From Synechocystis salina LEGE 00031 (GTDB lineage: Bacteria; Cyanobacteriota; Cyanobacteriia; Cyanobacteriales; Microcystaceae): a DNA stretch of 44,499 bases. Position numbers and translations under genes: made by a program. The notes beneath the pieces were generated by a model. It did not search any database. It was given only the letters and a program-made list of their open reading frames with translations, and had not been told where the DNA came from. The stretch lies in contig NZ_JADEVV010000034.1 in the NCBI RefSeq assembly GCF_015207985.1, positions 1-44,499 of the forward strand, read 5' to 3'. This document shows, piece by piece, positions 8,515 to 17,097 of the stretch. Each line of letters starts with the position of its first letter. Within the stretch, counting starts at the first letter, position 1.

Positions 8515-9219
8515 CTAGTCGGATTCTTTTTTCTCCTGGGTTTGGTTGTGACGATTAAGATCGTTAGTGTAGAGACTAACCAGGCGGGCAACGAAAATTA
8601 CTGAATACATTTGACCAATAACCGCCTCCATATTGGACAATCCCATGGCAATGGAATCTGTGGGGAGAATATCGCCGTAACCCAGGGTGGTCAAAGTCGT
8701 AAAGCTAAAATAGAGCAAGACGAAATTGTTAATTCCATCACTTTGTAATTCATTAAAATTGGTAGGGGAGATAATATAGGAGATCCGGTAAAGTAAAAAC
8801 CAAAAGACTCCAATCAGTAAATAAACACTGATAGCCCCCAGTAAAATATTTTGGTCTACTTTTTGGGCCTTGTTCAATTGTTGGCTAATGGTAATCACCG
8901 CCGCTCCGAAGAACACCGCATAGACTATATCTGCCCAAGTAAATAGTCTTTGGGAAATGGTTGGGTTACTAATCAACAAAGTTAATAAATCACAGCCCAG
9001 GGCGATCGCCACCAGTCCCCGTAGAAAAGTTTTCCAGAGAGAGCTAATGGCCATATTTTTTACCATTACCAGAATGGTCACCGTAAACAAGACGGAAGTA
9101 ATAACTCCTCCTATTTGCGTTTTCACAAACATGGCAAAAAGCAGTAATGAAACAATTGACCAAAAAAGATTACGGTAATGCCAGTTATCAAGATTTTTTG
9201 GTCGATATTTGCCAAACAT
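8515..9219 (-). CDS. Potassium-channel-like membrane protein
   Basis: A 234-residue integral membrane protein from the ATG at 9219 (a TTG at 9234 is possible). About five hydrophobic helices precede a pore loop with the selectivity filter TLTTLGYGDILP (near residues 185-196), then a last helix MYSVIFVARLVSLY. The GYGD filter marks a K+-selective two-helix pore module. I see no Arg-rich S4, so voltage gating is uncertain. There is no RCK or cyclic-nucleotide domain; the protein ends shortly after the last helix. The position near hisB matches, from memory, slr0498 (SynK) of PCC 6803, but I do not give the symbol. It lies 29 bases behind the SulP gene, suggesting co-transcription. Confidence 0.82.
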   Translation of the reverse strand: MFGKYRPKNLDNWHYRNLFWSIVSLLLFAMFVKTQIGGVITSVLFTVTILVMVKNMAISSLWKTFLRGLVAIALGCDLLTLLISNPTISQRLFTWADIVYAVFFGAAVITISQQLNKAQKVDQNILLGAISVYLLIGVFWFLLYRISYIISPTNFNELQSDGINNFVLLYFSFTTLTTLGYGDILPTDSIAMGLSNMEAVIGQMYSVIFVARLVSLYTNDLNRHNQTQEKKESD

Positions 9220-9248
9220 AAATCCCCAGCCCAAAAGCCATTAAACGC

Positions 9249-10919
9249 CTAATCAACATTGATACAGGCGGCGGCCATTTGTAAAGCGAGCAAACGACTT
9301 TCCAAACGATGATGGGGAGATAGTTGGGCCAACACCGGCAACCTCTGCAAGCGAGCTTGGACTTGACCCTTAGCCCCCACCAAAAAAACTTCCCGTTGCT
9401 TAGCTAATGCATCTTTGAGCATAGTTTCGATCGCCAGTAGGGCAGTGATGCCAAGGCGGGGTACTGTGGCCAAATCGAGGATCAGCACATCGTAATTTTC
9501 CACAATGGTTAGCCTGCGGGCAATGGACTTGGCTGCCCCAAAGCTCATGGGACCACTGAGGTGAAACATAAAAATGCGGCCATTGGCTTCTCGCAAAATT
9601 TGTTGTTCCTCCTCTTCTAACCAGTCTTCCCCGTCTCCCCGGGTAACACTTTTAATCGACTGGAGTTGGATATCGGTCAAATTTTTCACTGTGAACAGAT
9701 TGGCCACAAACACCCCCACCGCTACCGCCGTAATCAAATCCACAAACACGGTCAATCCCAACACCAGATACATTAACCCCGCCCCCTTCGTGGAAAGTTG
9801 GTGGGCCCGTTTGAGGAAACTCCAATCAACAATATCGATGCCCACTTTGATCAGGATGCCCGCTAAGACGGCATGGGGAATGGGTTCCGTTAACTGTCCC
9901 GCTTTGAGGACAATTATTAACAAAATCAGCGCATGGATCATGCCCGCAATGGGGGTTTTGCCACCGGAATTGATATTAATTACTGTCCGCATGGTGGCCC
10001 CGGCTCCCGGTAAACCACCGCATAGGCCCGAAACAAGATTGCCAATGCCCTGGCCGACTAATTCCCGATCAGAGTCGTGGTGACTGCGGCTGATGTTATC
10101 TGCCACGAGGGAAGTCAGGAGAGAGTCTAGGGAACCCAACACCGCCAACATGATGCTATAGAGCAACATTTGTTTTAAGCTCCCCCAACTGAGATAGGGC
10201 AGATGAAGGCTGGGCAAACCGGAGGGAATTTCCCCAATACGAGGCAGGGATACATTTCCGAAAAAAATGAGCGAAATTATTGTCCCCACCACCAGAGCGA
10301 TTAAGGGGGCGGGCAAAATCCGGTTAACACGGGGCGGAGAAAAAAAGACGATCGCCAGGGCAATTAAGCCCAAACTAACGGCGGCAAAATTAACATCATT
10401 GATATAGGTGGGAAGAGCTTCCAGGGAGCGCACTACCCCAGGAGCCGTTTGGTGTCCCAATAAGGGGGCAATTTGCAAAATGATGATAATTACCCCGATG
10501 CCGGACATAAAACCGGAAATGACAGTGTAGGGCATAAAGGTAATATATTTCCCCAAACCAAATAGCCCCAAAAGCACCTGGAAAATGCCGCCGAACATCA
10601 CCACTGTCAGGGCCATGGCCCAACCATTTTCTGGATTGCTGGCAGTTAAATTGGCAAAGGTGGAGGCCATTACCACTGTCATGGGTCCCGTGGGGCCACT
10701 AATCTGAGCTGGGGTTCCCCCACAAAGGGCGGCAAAAAATCCCGTACAAATGGCGCCATATAGTCCCGCAATGGGGCCAGCCCCCGAAGCAACCCCAAAG
10801 GCTAAGGCTAGGGGAAGGGCAACGATCGCCGCTGTGATACCGCCAAAAATGTCCCCCCGGAGATTATCAAAACGGAGCCCATGGACAAAACGGGCAGGGG
10901 AAGGGAGGGTAGTAGCCAT
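9249..10919 (-). CDS. SulP-family anion transporter with STAS domain
   Basis: A 556-residue SLC26/SulP transporter. Multiple hydrophobic helices occupy residues 20-415, with GGITAAIVALPLALAFGVAS near residue 22 and the conserved AQISGPTGPMTVV. A cytoplasmic STAS domain follows (about 440-545; VLILDLATVPRLGITALLAI). Substrates in the family include sulfate, bicarbonate and other anions; the sequence alone does not decide. From memory the PCC 6803 orthologue is annotated as a low-affinity sulfate transporter and is not the characterised bicarbonate transporter BicA, which is a different gene. It sits between the O-methyltransferase and channel genes, all in one direction. Confidence 0.9.
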   Translation of the reverse strand: MATTLPSPARFVHGLRFDNLRGDIFGGITAAIVALPLALAFGVASGAGPIAGLYGAICTGFFAALCGGTPAQISGPTGPMTVVMASTFANLTASNPENGWAMALTVVMFGGIFQVLLGLFGLGKYITFMPYTVISGFMSGIGVIIIILQIAPLLGHQTAPGVVRSLEALPTYINDVNFAAVSLGLIALAIVFFSPPRVNRILPAPLIALVVGTIISLIFFGNVSLPRIGEIPSGLPSLHLPYLSWGSLKQMLLYSIMLAVLGSLDSLLTSLVADNISRSHHDSDRELVGQGIGNLVSGLCGGLPGAGATMRTVININSGGKTPIAGMIHALILLIIVLKAGQLTEPIPHAVLAGILIKVGIDIVDWSFLKRAHQLSTKGAGLMYLVLGLTVFVDLITAVAVGVFVANLFTVKNLTDIQLQSIKSVTRGDGEDWLEEEEQQILREANGRIFMFHLSGPMSFGAAKSIARRLTIVENYDVLILDLATVPRLGITALLAIETMLKDALAKQREVFLVGAKGQVQARLQRLPVLAQLSPHHRLESRLLALQMAAACINVD

Positions 10920-11024
10920 GGAAAAGGAAGGGGAATTGCATCAAGATTGCTAATCGTCAGCATAGACCAGGGTTATAAATCTGGAACCCGCAACCATCAG
11001 CATTTCCGGACAGGAAGAGGCCTA

Positions 11025-11687
11025 CTATTTTTTAACAGCCAACGTCATACCATCCCCCAGGGGAATCACACCGATTTGTACTCGTGCATCTCGGGCCAGG
11101 TCACGATTAAATTCTTGCAAAACCCGGGTTTGGGGTTCTTGGGGAGCAACCTCGGCTACTTTTCCGTGCCAGAGTACATTATCAATAACTACCAATCCCC
11201 CTGGCCGCAGTAGTTTCAAGCCAGCTTCGTAATAGTGGGGATAGTTACGTTTATCGGCATCAATAAAAATCAGGTCAAATTGAGGCAACGGCTTGATCCC
11301 AGCCAACTGTTCCAACGTTGCCAAGGCGGGCCCCAATCTTAAATCAATTTTTTCTGCCATCCCCGCCCTCTGCCAATATTCCTTGGCGATCGCCGTGGCG
11401 TTGGGGTCTTGGTCACAGGCAATAATTTGACCATCGGAGGGAAGTTGTAAGGCCATAGCCAAGGTACTGTAACCCCGAAAAACACCAATCTCCAGTACCT
11501 GTTTTGCTCCGGTTAAACTGATCAACAAACCAAGGAATTGGGCTTGCTCTGGGCTAATTTGCATAGGGGAACCGGGTAAATGGGCTGTTTCCCGCCGCAA
11601 TTGGGCTAGATACACCGACTCCTCTGCACTAATGCTTTGCAGATAGACGTAAAGACTAGGATCAAAACCAGTGATACCTTGGCCCAT
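11025..11687 (-). CDS. Cation-dependent O-methyltransferase (CCoAOMT-like)
   Basis: A 220-residue class I SAM methyltransferase of the caffeoyl-CoA/catechol O-methyltransferase type. Motif I is [17 protein letters not shown], followed by IIACDQDP, metal-site residues in [13 protein letters not shown], and [15 protein letters not shown]. The family uses Mg2+ or Mn2+ to methylate vicinal hydroxyls of aromatics such as hydroxycinnamates and flavonoids. From memory, the PCC 6803 orthologue (slr0095) has been purified and crystallised with this activity; the natural cyanobacterial substrate is not settled. It lies 18 bases downstream of dnaJ and within the tocopherol-region gene string. Confidence 0.9.
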   Translation of the reverse strand: MGQGITGFDPSLYVYLQSISAEESVYLAQLRRETAHLPGSPMQISPEQAQFLGLLISLTGAKQVLEIGVFRGYSTLAMALQLPSDGQIIACDQDPNATAIAKEYWQRAGMAEKIDLRLGPALATLEQLAGIKPLPQFDLIFIDADKRNYPHYYEAGLKLLRPGGLVVIDNVLWHGKVAEVAPQEPQTRVLQEFNRDLARDARVQIGVIPLGDGMTLAVKK

Positions 11688-11705
11688 GGCATTTTTAGCC
11701 GAATT

Positions 11706-12710
11706 TTACCCAAATAGGTTGGCGTATTTTTCCACCGCTTGGCGGGGATTTTCGGTCCGTTGCGCCCGGATTTTTTCGTAGCATTCCCGTTCAACGGCGC
11801 TGGGATTTTTCGGAGCAGTAATGACTAGACGCACCAACTGATCGCCCCGGCCCTGTTTGGGGTTGGGCCAACCTTTGCCCTTTAACCGTAGGGATTGGCC
11901 AGATTTAACCCCGGCCGGTACTTTCATCCGCACCATGCCATCGGGGGTGGGCACATCAATGTCGGCTCCCAACACCGCTTCATCAGGGGCGATCGCCAAT
12001 TCACAGACCAAGTTATCCCCTTCAAATTGGAAAAAGGGATGGGAGGTCAGTTGCAAATTAAGGTATAAGTCCCCCCGTTGGCCGTAGGGGTTAGCCATGC
12101 CCTTACCCTTGACCCGCACTCGACTACCATTTTTGGCCCCGGCAGGAATGCGCACTGTGACCATTTCTTCCCCCAGGTTGAGGCGTTTTTCCACCCCCCG
12201 AAAAGCTTCCGCTAGGTTTAACTGTAGGGTTGCTTCCCGATCGCCTGCGGGGGCCTGGGCATTGCCAAAACCACCAAAATCATTAAAACCAGGGCCGCCG
12301 GTGGAATAACCATAGGAAGTTCTGGGACCGCCACCGGGGGTATTGAAACGCCCTAATAGCTCATTGATAAATTCGTCAAAATTACCGTACTGGCTAAAGT
12401 CAAAGCCACCAAAATCAACTCCCACGCCGGCATTCCCTGGGCCGTAACCCCCACCGGGTTGCCCCGCGGCTCCGGCCTGTTGCCAATAGCGACCAAATTG
12501 ATCATATTTTTTGCGTTTTTCCGGGTCGGAAAGCACCTCATAGGCTTCGCTAATTTCCTTAAACTTTTCCTCCGCTGCCTTGTCCCCAGGATTTTTGTCA
12601 GGATGATATTTCAGTGCCAATTTACGGAACTGTTTTTTAATGTCAGCTTCTGAAGCGGTTTTGCCCACCCCTAAAATCTGGTAATAGTCCTTGAAATCCG
12701 TTGATGCCAT
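11706..12710 (-). CDS. DnaJ-family co-chaperone, CbpA-like (no zinc finger)
   Basis: A 334-residue Hsp40. The J domain occupies residues 1-75 with the Hsp70-stimulating HPDK in [12 protein letters not shown] Gly/Phe/Pro-rich linker follows (about 80-160), then two C-terminal substrate-binding beta-domains ([19 protein letters not shown] and [19 protein letters not shown]-like repeats). The Cys-rich zinc finger of true DnaJ is absent, so it is a type II (CbpA-like) protein. It would deliver clients to Hsp70 and stimulate its ATPase. Synechocystis carries several such proteins. It is not next to dnaK or grpE; an Hsp70-like gene lies 6 kb upstream on the same strand. Confidence 0.93.
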   Translation of the reverse strand: MASTDFKDYYQILGVGKTASEADIKKQFRKLALKYHPDKNPGDKAAEEKFKEISEAYEVLSDPEKRKKYDQFGRYWQQAGAAGQPGGGYGPGNAGVGVDFGGFDFSQYGNFDEFINELLGRFNTPGGGPRTSYGYSTGGPGFNDFGGFGNAQAPAGDREATLQLNLAEAFRGVEKRLNLGEEMVTVRIPAGAKNGSRVRVKGKGMANPYGQRGDLYLNLQLTSHPFFQFEGDNLVCELAIAPDEAVLGADIDVPTPDGMVRMKVPAGVKSGQSLRLKGKGWPNPKQGRGDQLVRLVITAPKNPSAVERECYEKIRAQRTENPRQAVEKYANLFG

Positions 12711-12827
12711 ACAAGTGTCCCTCCTGTGACCTGAAACTGCCGCCCTGGAGCAAAGCCTGGAAAAATTTTCCCGGACTTGCCATGGAGTTGATCAAACCGC
12801 CCCAGCTTTACCCCTAACTAACTTACT

Positions 12828-13601
12828 CTAACAAGAAGTCCCGTCGGAGTTTGACCGGTTCCCCCGATTCGGTTTTGCCCCCCGGTACCAATGGGCCAAA
12901 GTGTGAGGGGAAACACCCAGATGGTAGCCCGCCACCACCGCTTGGTTAATGACCGTAGTCCGCACCAGTCCTAGCTTTTGCCACCGTCGTCCAGACGTAA
13001 TCACTTTGCCTTCGGCGATCGCCACCTTGCCCTGCTGTTTTCCCAGTTTTTGCATAAATTGGTAATCTTCCATAATCGCTAAATCGGCAAAGCCCCCCAG
13101 CCGCTGGAAATCCCGTTGCCGAATAAACAAACCTTGGTCGCCATAGGGCCGTTGAGCGTAAATGGAGCGCCAAAGAATTAATTTTTCTAGCCAGCGATAG
13201 GGTCTACCAGGCAGATCAATAGTCAACCCAAAAGCTCCGGCTATGTAATCCGAATTGCTTAATATTTGAGCTATTTGGGCAAAAAAATCCCTAGGTAAAA
13301 TACAGTCCAAATGTAAAAATAACAGCCATTCCCCCCGGGCCAAACTGGCACCGTAATTCATTTGGTTTGCTCGCCCTGGTTGAGGGCTAGAAAAAACCTG
13401 TAAAGGCAAACGATCAGCATAATTTTGGCATAATTCCACTGTGCGATCGCCACTCCCCCCATCAATCATTAAGATTTCTATTCGTTGATCCTGGGTAAAT
13501 TGTCCCAAATATTCCTTGCTATTATCGCCTGAGGATTTTTGTAAAATTTTTGCTTCATTAAAGACAGGAATAATAATACTCAGCTGGGGAAGAACAGCCA
13601 T
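12828..13601 (-). CDS. Family 2 glycosyltransferase
   Basis: A 257-residue GT-A glycosyltransferase. It begins LSIIIPVFNEAKIL, has nucleotide-sugar and metal motifs MIDGGSGDRTVEL and LHLDCILP, and a downstream acceptor/base motif MEDYQFMQK. The sequence RANQMNYGA plus LHLDC is characteristic of a small bacterial group annotated as rSAM/selenodomain-associated transferase 2. The sugar donor and acceptor are unknown. Its ATG is 8 bases from the aldehyde dehydrogenase stop, so the two are almost certainly co-transcribed. There is no membrane anchor apart from a weak hydrophobic start. Confidence 0.85.
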   Translation of the reverse strand: MAVLPQLSIIIPVFNEAKILQKSSGDNSKEYLGQFTQDQRIEILMIDGGSGDRTVELCQNYADRLPLQVFSSPQPGRANQMNYGASLARGEWLLFLHLDCILPRDFFAQIAQILSNSDYIAGAFGLTIDLPGRPYRWLEKLILWRSIYAQRPYGDQGLFIRQRDFQRLGGFADLAIMEDYQFMQKLGKQQGKVAIAEGKVITSGRRWQKLGLVRTTVINQAVVAGYHLGVSPHTLAHWYRGAKPNRGNRSNSDGTSC

Positions 13602-13609
13602 GGCTTAAC

Positions 13610-14974
13610 CTAGGAAAAAAATCTTTTAATCAAGTTCATTTTTTTACCATAGGGAGGATAACGGAGATTAGTTTCCCCCCAAAAGGGACGACGTAAAATA
13701 CTTTTATGGTTGCTAAAAGTATTAAAACTGGCTTTGCCATGGTAGCGCCCCATGCCACTTTCCCCCACTCCGCCAAAGGGTAATTCTGCCACAGTCAAAT
13801 GTATGAGAATATCGTTCAAACAAACACTGCCAGAGCTGGTAGATTGCAGTATTTGCTCTTGTTTTTGTCGATTATTACTGAAAAAATATAACGCCAGCGG
13901 TTTAGGTTTAGCGTTAATAAAATCTATTGCTTCCTCTAAGTTTTCATAGGTCAAAATTGGCAGGATGGGTCCAAATATTTCTTCTTGCATTAAGAGGGAA
14001 TTTAGATCCGGATCAACAACTAAAGTCGGCGCCATATAGTGATCGCCTTCGTTATAATCTCCCCCCGTAATTACTTTGCCATGGCTTAATAAATCCACTA
14101 ACCGTGACCATTGTCGTCGGTTAACAATGCGAGTGTAGTTAGGACTATGGGCCGGATTTTCCCCGAACAGTGTCTTAATGGCTTGTTGTAAAGCTGGCAA
14201 AAGTTGATCTAGACAGGATTGCTCCACTAATAGATAATCCGGCGCCACACAGGTTTGCCCCCCATTGACCAGTTTGCCCCATATAATGCGTTTTGCCGTT
14301 TCCCTTACATCAATTTCCCTATCCACCACACAGGGAGATTTCCCCCCCAATTCCAACGTAACCGGGGTTAATTGGCCCGCTGCCGCCGCCATAATTAACC
14401 GACCCACCCTCGGGCTACCGGTGAAGAAAATATGGTCAAATTTTTCCTGTAGCAATTGTTGGCTAACGGTTTCATCCCCTTCCACCACCGTGGCCCAAGC
14501 TGGGGGAAATACGCTTTGAATTAATTGGGCAATTACTCCACTGATGGCTGGGGTATATTCGGACGGCTTTACTACCACAGAATTACCAGCGGCGATCGCC
14601 CCAATTAAGGGCATTAAACAAAGATAAAAAGGATAATTCCAGGGACTAATAATTAGGACTACACCAAGGGGCTCTGGTCTTAGCTGGGCTGTGGCAGGAA
14701 ATACCAGTAAATTAACGCCCACCCGTTGAGGCTTAGACCATTGCTGGAGATGTTTTTGATAATAATTGATTTCCCTAATTACCCCCAAAATTTCGTTCAC
14801 ATAACTTTCAAAGGGAGGCTTACCAAAATCCTGCTTAAGGGCAGCAGTAATTTCTGCTTCCTGGGCTTGGATTTGTGCTTTTAGTTTGCTTAGTAAGCTT
14901 AATCTTTTTCCCACTGATTGAGTTTTACCAAGGTGAAAGAACCGTCTTTGCTCCGCAACAATGGTTTTAAGCAT
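13610..14974 (-). CDS. Aldehyde dehydrogenase (class 3-like)
   Basis: A 454-residue NAD(P)-dependent aldehyde dehydrogenase. Catalytic Cys is C242 in NGGQTCVAPD and the general base is E208 in LELGGKSP. The cofactor region shows ISPWNYPF and FFTGSPRVG. Length and gaps fit the class 3/fatty-aldehyde group, which oxidises long-chain or hydrophobic aldehydes. From memory, the PCC 6803 orthologue (slr0091) acts on alkanals and apocarotenals, which would fit its position behind carotenoid and tocopherol genes. The last 20 residues are basic and hydrophobic (KKMNLIKRFFS) and could touch a membrane. It is translated just before the glycosyltransferase. Confidence 0.92.
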   Translation of the reverse strand: MLKTIVAEQRRFFHLGKTQSVGKRLSLLSKLKAQIQAQEAEITAALKQDFGKPPFESYVNEILGVIREINYYQKHLQQWSKPQRVGVNLLVFPATAQLRPEPLGVVLIISPWNYPFYLCLMPLIGAIAAGNSVVVKPSEYTPAISGVIAQLIQSVFPPAWATVVEGDETVSQQLLQEKFDHIFFTGSPRVGRLIMAAAAGQLTPVTLELGGKSPCVVDREIDVRETAKRIIWGKLVNGGQTCVAPDYLLVEQSCLDQLLPALQQAIKTLFGENPAHSPNYTRIVNRRQWSRLVDLLSHGKVITGGDYNEGDHYMAPTLVVDPDLNSLLMQEEIFGPILPILTYENLEEAIDFINAKPKPLALYFFSNNRQKQEQILQSTSSGSVCLNDILIHLTVAELPFGGVGESGMGRYHGKASFNTFSNHKSILRRPFWGETNLRYPPYGKKMNLIKRFFS

Positions 14975-15065
14975 ATCTAGGGTAATTAATTTTATGATAA
15001 AAGTAAAATAATGATTAGAATAATCAAAAACTAAGCATTAGTAAATCTTTTCAGACTATCTATTG

Positions 15066-16097
15066 TCAAACTTCCAAGCTTTTTTCCAAGGCTTCCACTG
15101 CTTCGTAGAGAGCTTGAAAGTTGCCTTCTCCAAACCCTCTAGCTCGATGACGGCGCTCAATAATTTCCCAAAATAAACTACCATCTCCGTAACAAGGCAG
15201 GCTAAAAATTTGTAGTAGTAACTGCTGACCTGTATTCTCCTGATCATCGAGGAGAATCTGTAGACGTCGTAGGCTATTCCAATCCAAATTTAAACAATTA
15301 TTGTGGAAGTGATTGCACTGCTGTTGTTGTTTGTAATAGCTAGGAGGTACAGAAAGAAATTCCACTCCCAGACCGCGCAGATGGGTGACAGTTTCAATAA
15401 TATTATCGGTGGCAAAGGCCACGTGTTGAATGCCTGCTCCACCATTATTAGCTAAAAAAGTTTCTATTTGAGAAGTATTTGTAGTCGGACAGTTGAGATT
15501 AAACTGAACTTTTCCATTAGCATTGATTAATGCTTCACTGTATAACCCAGAATCGCAAGTATTAATAGTAAAGCGTTGCTGTACTGACCAACTAAACACC
15601 TGTTGATACCATTGAGAGGCCTGGGTAAATTGATCAGCTCCAATGTTTAGTACCACATGATCAATGGTGGTTAAGTTAGAGCCATGGAACTTTTGGCTTT
15701 TCAAGGAAGGACGAGCGGGATAAACGCTATGGGCCACGTCTCCCCAGGCCACAAAAGTCAATCCCTCTACCCCAGTCAGGAGATGCCTAATAGGGCTAGT
15801 TTTAATTTTTTTTTGCTCTAGGTGAGCGGTAAAGGTAGACCAATTTTCTGTTGCTATTTGCCATGCCACCTCACCAATGCCAGGGGGATGTTTTTGTAGG
15901 TAATCACCATATCTACTGAAATCAGATCTAGGGGCAGGGGCAGAAATTAGTAGCAGAATTTGCCCTTGTTGATAAATGCCAGTAATCCCCTCCTGATTGT
16001 TGATTTTATCTAAGCAAATGAAACCCCATTGGCGCTGATAGCAATGATGGGCTGACTGATAATCGTCAACGTATAAATGAAGATAGTCGAATTCCAT
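15066..16097 (-). CDS. hppD: 4-hydroxyphenylpyruvate dioxygenase
   Basis: A 343-residue HPPD, converting 4-hydroxyphenylpyruvate to homogentisate, the head-group precursor of tocopherols. The iron ligands are visible in the C-terminal half: TIDHVVLNIG, IQHVAFATD and the Glu of FWEIIERR. The terminal helix carries the conserved RGFGEGNFQALYEA. The N-terminal half is a vicinal-oxygen-chelate repeat that has diverged. Two vicinal oxygen chelate halves and the total length match bacterial HPPDs. It lies 23 bases downstream of the tocopherol methyltransferase gene, a direct pathway link. The ATG at 16097 is a clear start. Confidence 0.94.
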   Translation of the reverse strand: MEFDYLHLYVDDYQSAHHCYQRQWGFICLDKINNQEGITGIYQQGQILLLISAPAPRSDFSRYGDYLQKHPPGIGEVAWQIATENWSTFTAHLEQKKIKTSPIRHLLTGVEGLTFVAWGDVAHSVYPARPSLKSQKFHGSNLTTIDHVVLNIGADQFTQASQWYQQVFSWSVQQRFTINTCDSGLYSEALINANGKVQFNLNCPTTNTSQIETFLANNGGAGIQHVAFATDNIIETVTHLRGLGVEFLSVPPSYYKQQQQCNHFHNNCLNLDWNSLRRLQILLDDQENTGQQLLLQIFSLPCYGDGSLFWEIIERRHRARGFGEGNFQALYEAVEALEKSLEV

Positions 16098-16120
16098 AAT
16101 TACCTAGGACATTGTGGACT

Positions 16121-17005
16121 TCAAACTAAAGGCTTTATCCCCGTTAATAAGCCAAAACGCACCAATCCCCGTTCATAGCCCCATTTCATTAACCGCAAAC
16201 ACAGGGCGGCATTGATAATTTTTGGCCCCGTTTGTCCTAGGGCCCATAACACTTTGGGATCAAGGGCAGATTCCATTACCCTGTCCCAAAAGGGGGCCAC
16301 AGCCACAGACCAATCGGCGGTTTTAATTTCCCCAAAGCCGCATTCTCCGGCGATCGCCCCGTAATCTGGTAAGGAAACCACATAGGGTAAACAGTACACG
16401 TCATAAATGGCTTGGAGATGGCGACGTTCATCGGCGGTTAGGGGGCCATTGCCGGGATCAATGGGACGGTGACACCAGGTAGCTAAAATCAGACAGCCAC
16501 CGGGTTTAAGTACCCGCCAAGCCTCTTGCAAAAACTGAGCTTTGTTGGGCATGTGCTCCCCACTTTCCAGAGACCAAACCCAGTCAAAAGAGTCGGAAGC
16601 AAAGGGTAAAGCTAAGGCATTGGCCACTTGGAACTGACAGCTTGAGCCCAATGCCAGGGCCTTGGCCCTTTCCCCTGCCCGTTCCACCTGTACGGGGGAG
16701 AGACTTACCCCCATCACTTCTGCTTGGTATTGCTGGGCTAAATACAAACTGCTGCCGCCAATGCCACAGCCTAAATCGAGAATTTTTCCTGGCTTGCCAC
16801 TATCTTGGGGCACTGCCCAGGCCAATAGTTCTTTAATCAGATCAATTTGGGCCTGACAGCGATCGATCCGATAGGTGCCGTGGGGCCCGTAGTAGCCGTG
16901 GTGCATGTGCTCACCCCAGACATCTTCCCAGAGACCGGTGGAGTCGTCGTAAAAGTCCTTAATTTTTGCGTAGAGGTCTGCACTGGCAGTGGTGGTGCTG
17001 GCCAT
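16121..17005 (-). CDS. Gamma-tocopherol methyltransferase
   Basis: A 294-residue SAM methyltransferase that methylates gamma- to alpha-tocopherol, the final step of vitamin E synthesis. Motif I is ILDLGCGIGGSSLYLA, then VMGVSLSPVQVERA, SLESGEHMPNK and VLKPGGCLILATWCHR. The sequence is close to, but not identical with, the PCC 6803 protein (slr0089) as I remember it. That entry carries about 23 extra N-terminal residues resembling a signal peptide. Here the frame upstream of the ATG at 17005 meets a TAA with no plausible start, while the remembered MVYHVRPK start exists at 17082 in another frame. The short form is therefore the supported one. Confidence 0.93.
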   Translation of the reverse strand: MASTTTASADLYAKIKDFYDDSTGLWEDVWGEHMHHGYYGPHGTYRIDRCQAQIDLIKELLAWAVPQDSGKPGKILDLGCGIGGSSLYLAQQYQAEVMGVSLSPVQVERAGERAKALALGSSCQFQVANALALPFASDSFDWVWSLESGEHMPNKAQFLQEAWRVLKPGGCLILATWCHRPIDPGNGPLTADERRHLQAIYDVYCLPYVVSLPDYGAIAGECGFGEIKTADWSVAVAPFWDRVMESALDPKVLWALGQTGPKIINAALCLRLMKWGYERGLVRFGLLTGIKPLV

Positions 17006-17097
17006 GGTATGGAAAGGAAAATAACAATAGGATTCAAGGCTGACCTTCGAGGGGCAAGCTTAGGCCTAACATGGTAAACCATTTATCATTGTGAGCT

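Noticed and set aside
9574-10083. 169-codon plus-strand frame antisense to the SulP gene
   Set aside because: It mirrors the codon structure of the SulP gene, has low-complexity composition and no recognisable domain.
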